From NCBI GenBank assembly GCA_023402395.1, contig JAEYGI010000040.1, positions 992,001 through 1,056,000 of the forward strand: a stretch of DNA of 64,000 nt, read 5' to 3'. The notes under the pieces were generated by a model. That model was not told the origin of the DNA and made no database searches. It saw nothing but the letters and a program-made list of their open reading frames with translations. The translations under genes were made by a program, and so were the position numbers. Positions 51,605 through 59,733 of the stretch are shown piece after piece. Source of the stretch: Bacillota bacterium (lineage in GTDB: Bacteria; Bacillota; UBA4882; UBA8346). Within the stretch, counting starts at the first letter, position 1. Each line of letters opens with the position of its first letter.

Positions 51605-52423
51605 TCAACCCCATTCCCGTTTCAATTCTTCAATATCGGTCACGTCCGGCCTGATTCCATACGGAGCCAGGACTTGCGCCAGTTGCGTCACAATCGGAGG
51701 TTTGACGAAAGCGCCCTTCAATTTCTCGGGTTCGGCGAAGATCTCCCGGACGCTGCCGTCCATCCAGACCTTCCCCTGGGTCATGACAACGATCCGCCTG
51801 GCGTACTGGGCCACGATATGCATCTCATGCGTAACGATGATGATGGTGTGGCCATGGGTCTCGTTCAACATCCGTAGGAACTCCATCACCTCGATCGATT
51901 GCTTGTAATCCTGGCCGGTGGTGGGTTCATCGACGATGATTACCTGGGGTTTCAAGGACAGGATCGAGGCAATGGCCACCCGCTGCCGTAGGCCCTTGGT
52001 CAAGAAAAACGGATGATTATCGAACAATTCGGGCTTAATCCCGGCAATCTGGGCCGCTTCCGCGACCCGTTCCCCGATTTCCGCCTCGGTGAGTCCGATA
52101 TTGCGGGGGGCGTACGCGATCTCGTCATAGACCCGGTTGTTAAAGATTTGGTGATCCGGATTTTGAAACACATAGCCGATCCGCTTAACCAGCTCTTTTT
52201 GGATTCGCGGCCGGGAAGTATTGATGCCGTCCACCGTGATGCTTCCTTGAGTCGGCTTGAGAATCCCGTTCAAACATTTCGACAAGGTGGTCTTGCCGCA
52301 TCCGTTTTGACCGATCAACGCCACAAACTCGCCTTGCCGGATATCCAGATCGATCTGGTCCAGGGCCTTGGTGCCGTCACTGTAGCAAAATACCAGCTCA
52401 TTAATTTGAATAATCTTATCCAT
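51605..52423 (-). CDS. ECF transporter ATPase, second copy (EcfA type)
   Basis: A 272-residue ABC ATPase of the energy-coupling factor family. Walker A GQNGCGKTT, Q-loop VFQNPDHQIF, a signature region reading LTKGLRQRVAIA in place of LSGGQ, Walker B VIIVDEPTTGQD and the switch His in THEMH are visible. The changed signature (TKGLRQ) would weaken one of the two ATP sites of the heterodimer. Start ATG 52423 behind GGAGGTG. It follows the first ATPase gene by 5 bases. Confidence 0.87.
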   Translation of the reverse strand: MDKIIQINELVFCYSDGTKALDQIDLDIRQGEFVALIGQNGCGKTTLSKCLNGILKPTQGSITVDGINTSRPRIQKELVKRIGYVFQNPDHQIFNNRVYDEIAYAPRNIGLTEAEIGERVAEAAQIAGIKPELFDNHPFFLTKGLRQRVAIASILSLKPQVIIVDEPTTGQDYKQSIEVMEFLRMLNETHGHTIIIVTHEMHIVAQYARRIVVMTQGKVWMDGSVREIFAEPEKLKGAFVKPPIVTQLAQVLAPYGIRPDVTDIEELKREWG

Positions 52424-52428
52424 CACCT

Positions 52429-53283
52429 TCACCTCCGCTCCCCGGCAATCGCCCGGATTTCGGCCACGATTTCCGCGAATTTGACCGGGGCTTCCTTTTG
52501 AATCCCCTTCAAGTCATAGAGATGATACAAAAATTCGATGGACTCGGGCACTTTCAAGCCATTCCCCTTGATCAGATCCATGTCCCGGAAGAACCGCCGG
52601 GAATCCTCGTACTTGACGATTTCGCCCCGGTTCATCAACAAAATTTTATCGGAAAGCTCCGCGATTTTTTCGATGTTATGCTCGACCACGATCACCGTGA
52701 TTTTCAACTCGCGTTTCATGACCGCCAAGAGCTCAAACACATCGTCCTTGGACTTGGGATCCAGCATCGAAGTCGGTTCATCGAGGATGATGATCTTCGG
52801 TTTCATGGCGATCACGCTGGCTATGGCCACCCGCTGTTTCTGGCCGCCCGATAAATCATAGGGCGGCTTCTCCAGCAAATCGCCGATGGAGGTCAATTCG
52901 CTCACCCAAGCGATCCGGTCTTGAATCTCCGTTTCGGCGATTCCGATGTTTTCCAAACCGAACGCGATCTCTTCCTCCACGCTCATCGAAGAAAACTGGG
53001 CATCGGGATCGCTGAACACCATCCCGATGTTTTCGGCAATCACCCGGGAATCATTGTCTTTGATGTCTTTGCCGAAAAACTTGACACAGCCGTGATAGAT
53101 CCCGGCGAAACTATTGGGGATAATGCCCTTGATGCAAGAGACCAGGGTGGTTTTTCCCGACTCATTGGAACCGACGATCCCCAGAAAGATGTTCTCCGGC
53201 ACCGCCAGGTTGATGTTTTTTAGGGCATACTCTTCGGTATCGTTGTATTTCCACGATAAGTTCTCAATTTCCAGCGCATTCAT
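52429..53283 (-). CDS. ECF transporter ATPase, first copy (EcfA' type)
   Basis: A 284-residue ABC ATPase with canonical sites: Walker A GSNESGKTT, Q-loop VFSDPDAQFSSMSVEEEIAFG, signature LSGGQKQRVAIA, Walker B IIILDEPTSMLD and switch EHN. It pairs with the neighbouring ATPase to power the EcfT/EcfS membrane pair. The gene is 3 bases after ecfT, so the stoichiometry is likely set by coupling. Confidence 0.9.
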   Translation of the reverse strand: MNALEIENLSWKYNDTEEYALKNINLAVPENIFLGIVGSNESGKTTLVSCIKGIIPNSFAGIYHGCVKFFGKDIKDNDSRVIAENIGMVFSDPDAQFSSMSVEEEIAFGLENIGIAETEIQDRIAWVSELTSIGDLLEKPPYDLSGGQKQRVAIASVIAMKPKIIILDEPTSMLDPKSKDDVFELLAVMKRELKITVIVVEHNIEKIAELSDKILLMNRGEIVKYEDSRRFFRDMDLIKGNGLKVPESIEFLYHLYDLKGIQKEAPVKFAEIVAEIRAIAGERR

Positions 53284-53286
53284 AAT

Positions 53287-54174
53287 TTACGTACCTTCCC
53301 TCAGCAGTCGCAAAAAGTAGCCATCAACGGGCGACCGGGACAAATCAAAGATATTTCCGGTCAATTGGAAATACACCACGCCGGTAAAGACCGCGACCAT
53401 TAATCCCGCCACCGCGTAGTCAAAGCCCCGGAACCGCATGTTATAGGCCAAATAATCCGGCCGTTTTTTCCCGCGGTATTTCCCTTGCAGCACTGTGCCT
53501 TTGGAATACAATGCCACGCTGATATCTTCCGATCTGCGGATCGCTAGGGTAAACAAGGGAATCATATACATGCAATAATGCTTGACTTTCCCGATCAAGG
53601 ACAGATCGTCCAGATCCAGGCCTCGGGCTTGCTCCGCTTCGCGGATGATCCGGTAGTCCTCCATGAAAATCCCGGCCGACCGTAGCGACAATCCGATGAA
53701 GTAGGTGACGGCGAAGGGAACGTTCAGGCTCCTGAACGCCACCAGGATATCCTTTTCCCGGTTGGTGGAAAAATAAAAAATCGACGAAAACAACAGCGTT
53801 AAGATTCTTACATAGATACAAAGAGCCCACATCATCGAGCCGTAATAAACGGTGATCGATCCGAACCGCGCCAAGCTGAACTCCCGGCCCTGCGCATTGG
53901 GGAAAAGGATATAGGTGATGGCAATGAACAGTCCGACCGTCACTATCATGGGCAAGTAGATTCGGAGTTGTTTCAGGTCGACTTTGGCTACAACGAAAAA
54001 CACCAGGATAATGGCTAAGAATATCAAATTGATCTCGGGCCGCTCAATAAACAGGGGCATGAACCCGGTCGCCAGAAAAATAATCAAGCGTACCACGGGA
54101 TGGAGTTTATAGATCGGCGACTGGGCCGGAACAAATCCTATAATAGTCTTTTGCATTTTGACGTTTCTTGACAT
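53287..54174 (-). CDS. ECF transporter transmembrane component (EcfT)
   Basis: A 295-residue membrane protein with about five to six helices and the long cytoplasmic coupling helices that grip the ATPases. The first Ala-Arg-Gly motif is in EAEQARGLDL; the second position reads LYSKGTVL, so Ser-Lys-Gly replaces it. SLRSAGIFMEDYRIIREAEQARG is typical of the T family. Start ATG 54174 with GGGGGTGAG upstream, after a structured gap. Confidence 0.87.
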   Translation of the reverse strand: MSRNVKMQKTIIGFVPAQSPIYKLHPVVRLIIFLATGFMPLFIERPEINLIFLAIILVFFVVAKVDLKQLRIYLPMIVTVGLFIAITYILFPNAQGREFSLARFGSITVYYGSMMWALCIYVRILTLLFSSIFYFSTNREKDILVAFRSLNVPFAVTYFIGLSLRSAGIFMEDYRIIREAEQARGLDLDDLSLIGKVKHYCMYMIPLFTLAIRRSEDISVALYSKGTVLQGKYRGKKRPDYLAYNMRFRGFDYAVAGLMVAVFTGVVYFQLTGNIFDLSRSPVDGYFLRLLREGT

Positions 54175-54196
54175 TTCGATCTCACCCCCATTTGGG

Positions 54197-54289
54197 AATT
54201 GGCCGGCAACGGCTTTCGGCAACCGTCCGCCACCGAAAGCCGTTGCCCGGAGGAGCCGCCGCAGGTGTCTCCGGCAAGCCTGGCCAATT
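54197..54289 (-). other. 93-bp structured intercistronic element between EcfS and EcfT genes
   Basis: An outer stem AATTGGCC/GGCCAATT (54197-54204 with 54282-54289) closes two inner hairpins: a perfect 15-bp stem (54205-54219 with 54233-54247) and CCGGAG/CTCCGG (54247-54252 with 54269-54274). The result is a three-way junction with no T run. It may stabilise or split the mRNA, or act as an RNA switch. Confidence 0.65.
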
Positions 54290-54894
54290 TAGGCCCATAA
54301 TCCTTTGCAGAACGTTTTGGTCTTCATGACAATCGGCGAAATGAACTTGAGCATGATTACGCCGAGGATCCACGAGGCCACCGAGTTTCCCAGGAACCAG
54401 CCGAAAAACACCGTCAGGTGCGCTTCTGGCGTAATCAAGCCGAACAACCTCAAAACGCTGCTGCCCCAGAAAGCTCCGATAATATTGGAGATCAGAATGC
54501 CGAATATGGTAAAGATAACCCAATCCTTTTTGCTGGTCAGGCGCGGGTCCGCTCCCAGCATCCGGAATGCCAGCCCGCCGACGATACCTTGCGCCAGGTT
54601 TCCGGGAATATAGGCCAGGGATACCGGCAACGCCGCCGAACCGGAGATTGCATTGGAAATGATCGGAAAAACAATGGAAGCCACGCCGCCCCAACCACCG
54701 TACCAGATACTGCTGACTGCCTGGATGGCTTGTCCGGGCCAGAACGCCGAGACGAATCCCAGGGGCACCGCGATGCTGCCGAAGGTGCCGACCACTACTC
54801 CGACCCCGGTGAATAGGGCCATCATCACGAAATGGGACAGATTCGGTTTTCGGATTTCTCCCGCTTCGCTCTTCCAAACTCCTTTGAACTTCAA
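54289..54894 (-). CDS. Probable ECF transporter substrate-binding (S) component
   Basis: A 201-residue membrane protein with five to six hydrophobic helices (FVMMALFTGVGVVVGTFGSIA at about 22-42 through VASWILGVIMLKFISPIV at the end), the size and layout of S components. I cannot place it in a vitamin-specific family. It is the first ECF gene of the operon and directly follows ygeY, so the substrate is probably tied to this pathway. Start TTG 54894 with AAAGGAG nine bases before. Confidence 0.72.
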   Translation of the reverse strand: MKFKGVWKSEAGEIRKPNLSHFVMMALFTGVGVVVGTFGSIAVPLGFVSAFWPGQAIQAVSSIWYGGWGGVASIVFPIISNAISGSAALPVSLAYIPGNLAQGIVGGLAFRMLGADPRLTSKKDWVIFTIFGILISNIIGAFWGSSVLRLFGLITPEAHLTVFFGWFLGNSVASWILGVIMLKFISPIVMKTKTFCKGLWA

Positions 54895-55005
54895 TGAGAC
54901 CAACTCCTTTGCTTTTTTATCCAAAAGACACTTTTTTAAAAGCGTTGTGAAAAATCCGGCCAGGAGCCGGGAATTGCCCACCAAAGCTTTTAAGCATCTT
55001 TCGTT

Positions 55006-56178
55006 TTACGTTAAAGCTTCCAACAGGCCGTAATAACCTTGACACGCCCCAGTCAACTGATCGATTTCCACATATTCGTCGACGATATGGGCCAGATTTT
55101 CCCGGCTCGGGCCGAACCCGATGGTGGGAATGTCCTTGATTCCCGCGTAAAAGCTGCCGTTGGTACAGAACGAATAAGCGCCGATGGCGATTTCCCGTTT
55201 CAGGGCCCCGCTCAAACCGGCCCGCGCCGTTTGCACCAGCGGATGCCGCTCATCCATGACCCAGGCCGGGAAGAAACGCTCTCCCTCAATGACCGCTCCG
55301 GTATAGCAGGTCTCCTTGCCGTAAGCGATCCGGGCCCGGGCGCTGATCCGGTTTCCCAGCGCCCCGATGATCTCCCGGATCGGGGCCAAAACCGCCGCGT
55401 CATTCTCCCCGGCAATGGTCCGCCGGTCAAACGTCGCCTTGCAGTAATGCGGTACCACCGACGCGCCGGGATAGGGGGCGGATTGAATATCCGTCAGCTC
55501 CAGAATCCCTTTACCCAACCGCGGATGAACGACGGGAGTCAGATTCCGGATCTCCCCGATCAATCGGCACATATCGTACACCGCATTGTGACCCTGGTCC
55601 GGATTGGAGGAATGGGCGCTCTTCCCAAAGGTCTCCACCAGAATTTCGGCCCGGCCGCGCTGACCGATGTTCAGCTTCAGCTCGGTCGCCTCGCCGATAA
55701 TCACCAGATCCGGCTGGATTAATTCGGCGATATTGGCCGCGCCGATTCCTTCAAAACACTCTTCGTGCACCACCCCGGCGATGGTGATCGAGCCACCAAA
55801 ATCCTTCCGCTTCACCCGGGCGAATTCGGAAACGGCCGCAATCATCGCGCTCAAAGCGCCCTTCATGTCGGAGGCACCCCGGCCGAAAACCTTTTGGTCC
55901 CGGACTACCCCATCAAACGGAGGAACCGACCATTGCTCCGGGTTATCCACCGGAACCGTGTCGATATGGGTGTCCAGCAAAATCCGGGGGCCGCTTTTTA
56001 CCCCTTGCAACGTCGCCGCAATGCTGCCGTAGGCGTCGACCGTAACCTCGTCAAACGGCAGAGCTTCAAAGATTTGCTTCAGGAAGGACACGATCTCCCG
56101 TTCCCGCCCTGAATAGCTTTGAGTCCGGATCAACTTCCGACACAATGGAACAACCTTTTCTTCCCAATCAATTCTCAT
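55006..56178 (-). CDS. ygeY: YgeY-type M20/ArgE-DapE family hydrolase
   Basis: A 390-residue M20 metallopeptidase. LLDTHIDTVPV, GRGASDMKGALSA, HEECFEGIG and the late HIVDEYVEI give the two-zinc ligands and the catalytic Glu. It fits the YgeY group linked to selenium-dependent molybdenum hydroxylase and purine catabolic clusters. It likely frees an amino acid from a carbamoyl or amide intermediate. The start overlaps ygeX by 4 bases (ATGA). Confidence 0.88.
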   Translation of the reverse strand: MRIDWEEKVVPLCRKLIRTQSYSGREREIVSFLKQIFEALPFDEVTVDAYGSIAATLQGVKSGPRILLDTHIDTVPVDNPEQWSVPPFDGVVRDQKVFGRGASDMKGALSAMIAAVSEFARVKRKDFGGSITIAGVVHEECFEGIGAANIAELIQPDLVIIGEATELKLNIGQRGRAEILVETFGKSAHSSNPDQGHNAVYDMCRLIGEIRNLTPVVHPRLGKGILELTDIQSAPYPGASVVPHYCKATFDRRTIAGENDAAVLAPIREIIGALGNRISARARIAYGKETCYTGAVIEGERFFPAWVMDERHPLVQTARAGLSGALKREIAIGAYSFCTNGSFYAGIKDIPTIGFGPSRENLAHIVDEYVEIDQLTGACQGYYGLLEALT

Positions 56179-57386
56179 GACGCCCGACCTCTTTCATCCG
56201 CATATCCGCCATACCAGACAATTTTCCGGTACATCTCCTGATCGGTATCTCCTTCCGTGCTGATGGTGATTATCTTCGATTCGCGGCTGATTCCAAAGGC
56301 GTCCCTCAGGGCGGTATCGCGCGCTATCCATTCCGCCAGGCCGATGGATACCGCCCCCGATTCCCCGGAAGTCACCGCCGGGTCGCCCCGGAGCGGATTG
56401 CCGAGAATGCGCATGCCGTTGGCGGTGACCCAATCCGGGACGGAAACGAAGCAATCAACCTGTCTTCTGAGGATCTCCCAGGCCACCGGATTGGGGACCC
56501 CGCAGCACAAGCCGGCCATAATCGACTCCATCCCGCCGGTGACGAATACTCTCCTGCCATTGACCATCGACCGGTAAAAACAATCGGCTTGATTGGGTTC
56601 GACCAGGATGACAGCAGGAGCCTTCTCCCCGAATACGGTCTTGAAGATTACAGTCATCACCGCCGCGAACGCCCCCACCCCGGCTTGGAGAAATAGATGG
56701 GTCGGCGCCTCGCCGTGAAGTTGGTCGATCATTTCCAGCGCCATGGTCCCATACCCCTGCATGATCCAGCGCGGAACTTCCCGGCAGCCCCGGCACTCGG
56801 TATCCTGAATCAACAGCCAGTGGTTGGCCTCGGCCAGCGCGGCCAGCCGGTCGACGGTGTCATCGTAGTTGTACTCGGTGATCAGCGCCTCGGCTCCCAA
56901 TTGTCGAATATTGTTGTACCGTTCGCGGGTAGTGCCTTTTGGCATATGGATCACGGCAGGATACCCCAGTTCCCGGGCGACCCAGGCCACCCCCTTGCCG
57001 TGATTGCCGTCCGTGGTCGCGGCAAAGACCAGATCCGGCAATCGCTCGCCCAATTGCCCGGACTTCAGATCGTTGAAGCCGATCCCGTCAATCTCCCGGT
57101 TTAGCAGCATAGCCATCCGTTTGCTCATGGCATAGGATGCGCCCAGGACTTTGAAGGCGTTTAATCCAAACCGCTGCGATTCATCTTTGACGAAGATCTT
57201 CGCCACCGCTAGGGCGTCGGCGAGTTGATCCAACCGGTGCAACGACGTTTCCCGGTACTGCGGAATGGTTCGGTGAAAACGCCTTACCTTTTCCATTTCA
57301 GCCTGATTGAAATACTCGAGCATGATTTCATTGGCCTGATTGGTTATGGTGTCGTTCTTTACCCATTGAATCGTAGGTTGTTCCAT
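56175..57386 (-). CDS. ygeX: 2,3-Diaminopropionate ammonia-lyase
   Basis: A 403-residue PLP enzyme that turns 2,3-diaminopropionate into pyruvate and two ammonia. PLP Lys 79 is in GLNAFKVLGASYA; ATDGNHGKGVAW and QAGVGAFAA give the substrate and phosphate loops. Length matches E. coli YgeX. It is the first gene of the nine-gene operon and provides the carbon exit to pyruvate. A sigma-A-type promoter lies about 150 bases upstream. Confidence 0.92.
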   Translation of the reverse strand: MEQPTIQWVKNDTITNQANEIMLEYFNQAEMEKVRRFHRTIPQYRETSLHRLDQLADALAVAKIFVKDESQRFGLNAFKVLGASYAMSKRMAMLLNREIDGIGFNDLKSGQLGERLPDLVFAATTDGNHGKGVAWVARELGYPAVIHMPKGTTRERYNNIRQLGAEALITEYNYDDTVDRLAALAEANHWLLIQDTECRGCREVPRWIMQGYGTMALEMIDQLHGEAPTHLFLQAGVGAFAAVMTVIFKTVFGEKAPAVILVEPNQADCFYRSMVNGRRVFVTGGMESIMAGLCCGVPNPVAWEILRRQVDCFVSVPDWVTANGMRILGNPLRGDPAVTSGESGAVSIGLAEWIARDTALRDAFGISRESKIITISTEGDTDQEMYRKIVWYGGYADERGRAS

Positions 57387-57532
57387 GATCGAACCCCTGT
57401 TATCTTAATGTAAGTATCTTACAATATTACAATGATAGTTCCCATTGATTCCTGTAGACGAATGCGCAATTTGGTGCATTTTTGGAGTTCTCTCTTTAAA
57501 TGCTGACATTGTTATTACATTACCATGACATC

Positions 57533-57560
57533 ATTATATCAAGGAAAAGATAAAATTCAA
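57533..57560 (-). promoter_or_regulatory. Sigma-A-type promoter of the ygeX operon
   Basis: On the minus strand TTGAAT (57560-57555), 16-base spacer, TATAAT (57538-57533). The leader to ygeX would be about 140 bases. I find no -24/-12 (GG-N10-GC) site in this gap. Confidence 0.65.
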
Positions 57561-57623
57561 TATTTTTCCCGAAAAACACCTGTTTTTGCCGGTTAGTAGT
57601 TCCAAATCCGTTTAATTATTAAA

Positions 57624-57648
57624 ATTATTTCTCATTTTGAGAAATAAT
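57624..57648. promoter_or_regulatory. Perfect 11-bp palindrome, probable activator site
   Basis: ATTATTTCTCA and TGAGAAATAAT separated by three T, centred about 110 bases before the predicted start of the ygeX operon: the position of an enhancer-type upstream site. The adjacent regulator gene is the likely source of the binding protein (inference). Confidence 0.6.
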
Positions 57649-57686
57649 CCAATCCGAACCGCATTTGCTTCGAGATGACGCTTATG

Positions 57687-57709
57687 AAAAAAAACCGCTT
57701 AAAAAGCGG
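57687..57709 (-). terminator. Rho-independent terminator of the regulator gene
   Basis: CCGCTT (57695-57700) and AAGCGG (57704-57709); the minus strand continues with eight T. Confidence 0.8.
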
Positions 57710-57734
57710 GTTTTTCTTGCCTTGCTTCCGGCAA

Positions 57735-59450
57735 TCACCGGTCAATGGTATAACTTTTTTCTTCGCGAATTCCATATTTCTGCAACTTCCGGTATAACGT
57801 GGCCGGGCTGATCCCCAAGACCTTGGCTACCTTTCGCTTGCCGTCGGTGGTATTGCCGTAAAGATCCATGGCTTTTTTGATAGTATTCTTTTCCAAAGTC
57901 TCCAGATGAAACGAGTGATTGCTGTTTTTGTCTTCCCCGGCCAGCAAATTATCGATGTCGGCGATTTCAACCCTGCCGCTTTGATTGGTCAATACCATAA
58001 AACTGATAATGTTCTCCATCTCGCGGACATTGCCCATCCAGGAATACTCCAGCAAACGCTGGTAGGCTTTCTCGTCGATGGTAATCGATTTTCTTTCCAA
58101 ATAAGCGTAACGTTCCAGAAAGAACCGGATCAACACCGGGATATCTTTTCTCCGCTCCCGAAGCGGCGGGATGGTGATCGTAAACGGATGAAAGAAATAG
58201 TATAAATCCTTGCGGAACCGGTTCTCGGCGATCAATTCCTCAATATTTTTGCTGGTGGAAGCGATGACCCGCCCCGAAAACCGTTCCTTATCCTGAAACA
58301 GTTGGAGCAATTCGCCCTGAATCCGCAGGGGCAAATCGGCTACTTCGTCCAAAAAAAGCGTCCCTTCTTTAATCAATTCGATCTTGCTCAGGTTGTCGTT
58401 GTCCAAATTGCCGAAGATTTCCTGCTCCAAAATGGACTCAATGACCCCGGTGCAGATGATCGGGATAAACGGATGTTCCCGGTAGATGCTTTCAGCGTGG
58501 ATCGCCCGGGCCAGAATCTCTTTGCCGGTGCCGCTTTCGCCATAGATCAAGATATTTTTGTCCGTTTTGGCCAGGGTCCGGGCCTGTTCTTTGACTTGGA
58601 CCATTCTTTTATCCTCGCCGATGATGCTTTCAAAATCATAGTTCCGCCTGTCCTGGACAAACAATTTCTCCTGGATCGACGCGATATCCTGAAAAATATA
58701 CACTTTCCCGTAATTGCTCTCATCGATGCTGATCGGATAGGAATAACCAAGCAGGCGGATTTTTTGCTTTTGAACCCTGGCGACATACTCCTGTTCGGCG
58801 TTGTGGCGTTTTTGCCCGACTGAAAAGATTCGGAACTCATTGATCTTGTACAAGTAATCCAGTTGCTTCTTATTGTTTCCAAAGATCCGTTCCGCATATT
58901 GATTGACGAATTTCAAGGTATTGTCGGCATTGAAGATCACCACTCCCTGACCCACGAATTGCATCACTTTCTCCAGCATTTGCGAGGTGGCGATGATCGA
59001 TTGAAAGTTCTTGAACTCGCCGACTTTGGAAGCGATCAACTCGGCGATCTTGTTCAAAAAATCGATGTAACTTTCGAGATTTTGAAAAATGTGCTCTTTC
59101 TGTTCCTCCTTAAAACAGGCCAGGGCAATGGCGCCGATCGCTTCGTCCTCAAGCGTGATCGGGCAGCACATTTCGAACAGTTCCTTGCAAACGTCGCAAG
59201 TGGGGCATTGCCTACAAATCGGATGCTCCCTGGGGTTTTCGATGATCAGCATCCGCTTGTTTTCGAGCACCCATTTGAAACCGGTGCCTTCCCGCTCGAT
59301 ATAGGTGCCCACCCGGTCCACGAATTTGCCGGTTCCGGCGATCCGGAACAAATTCTTATCAACAATATCAACATCCACTTTGAGGATGCCCGACAACACC
59401 TGCGCATACTGCTTGACGTCCGCTTCAATCTTTTTTAACTGCGATTGCAT
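57735..59450 (-). CDS. NtrC-like AAA+ regulator lacking the GAFTGA loop, with Cys-rich sensor
   Basis: A 571-residue regulator. The N-terminal sensor has a Cys cluster (C79, 82, 85, 88, 95, 96), likely an Fe-S or metal site. A PAS-like domain (about 160-265) follows, then an AAA+ domain with Walker A GESGTGKE (304-311), Walker B GTLFLDE (363-369) and RFRKDLYY, and a Fis-type helix-turn-helix (about 530-565, VAKVLGISPATLYRKLQKY). Between IFG (345-347) and Walker B there are about seven fewer residues than usual and no GAFTGA, the loop that touches sigma-54. It probably controls the divergently placed-in-order ygeX operon downstream, in the way YgeV/PrdR-type regulators sit by their targets. 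Confidence 0.85.
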   Translation of the reverse strand: MQSQLKKIEADVKQYAQVLSGILKVDVDIVDKNLFRIAGTGKFVDRVGTYIEREGTGFKWVLENKRMLIIENPREHPICRQCPTCDVCKELFEMCCPITLEDEAIGAIALACFKEEQKEHIFQNLESYIDFLNKIAELIASKVGEFKNFQSIIATSQMLEKVMQFVGQGVVIFNADNTLKFVNQYAERIFGNNKKQLDYLYKINEFRIFSVGQKRHNAEQEYVARVQKQKIRLLGYSYPISIDESNYGKVYIFQDIASIQEKLFVQDRRNYDFESIIGEDKRMVQVKEQARTLAKTDKNILIYGESGTGKEILARAIHAESIYREHPFIPIICTGVIESILEQEIFGNLDNDNLSKIELIKEGTLFLDEVADLPLRIQGELLQLFQDKERFSGRVIASTSKNIEELIAENRFRKDLYYFFHPFTITIPPLRERRKDIPVLIRFFLERYAYLERKSITIDEKAYQRLLEYSWMGNVREMENIISFMVLTNQSGRVEIADIDNLLAGEDKNSNHSFHLETLEKNTIKKAMDLYGNTTDGKRKVAKVLGISPATLYRKLQKYGIREEKSYTIDR

Positions 59451-59654
59451 CCGTTTCCCTCATCGCGACCGGTTTATTTATTATGATTTTAGCAGCTTGG
59501 ATGGGATTTTTAAAGACGCAGAATTTAGAAGTGTGCTTTTTCAGTCTCTTTTGACGGCTTTCAGCCGGTTACCTACCCCAGCTTCTCAAATATTTGCGAG
59601 TTAAACAGGTAGAGTTTCAACGGAGCTTTTGACAGCGATACTTTCAAAAAAGGC

Positions 59655-59707
59655 CAGTCCCGTAAAAAAGCGCCGTAACCTTGAGTTTCCTCATAATTAC
59701 GGCGCTT
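59655..59707 (-). terminator. Rho-independent terminator of the ade-pot operon
   Basis: AAGCGCCGTAA (59668-59678) and its perfect complement (59697-59707) enclose 18 bases; the minus strand runs into TTTT. Confidence 0.8.
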
Positions 59708-59733
59708 AACATTAGATGAGTATGATCAGCTTA

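Noticed and set aside
57440..57500. Sigma-54 promoter before ygeX, suggested by TGCACCAAATTGCGC
   Set aside because: The GG-N10-GC spacing is not met, and a good TTGAAT-N16-TATAAT site lies upstream.
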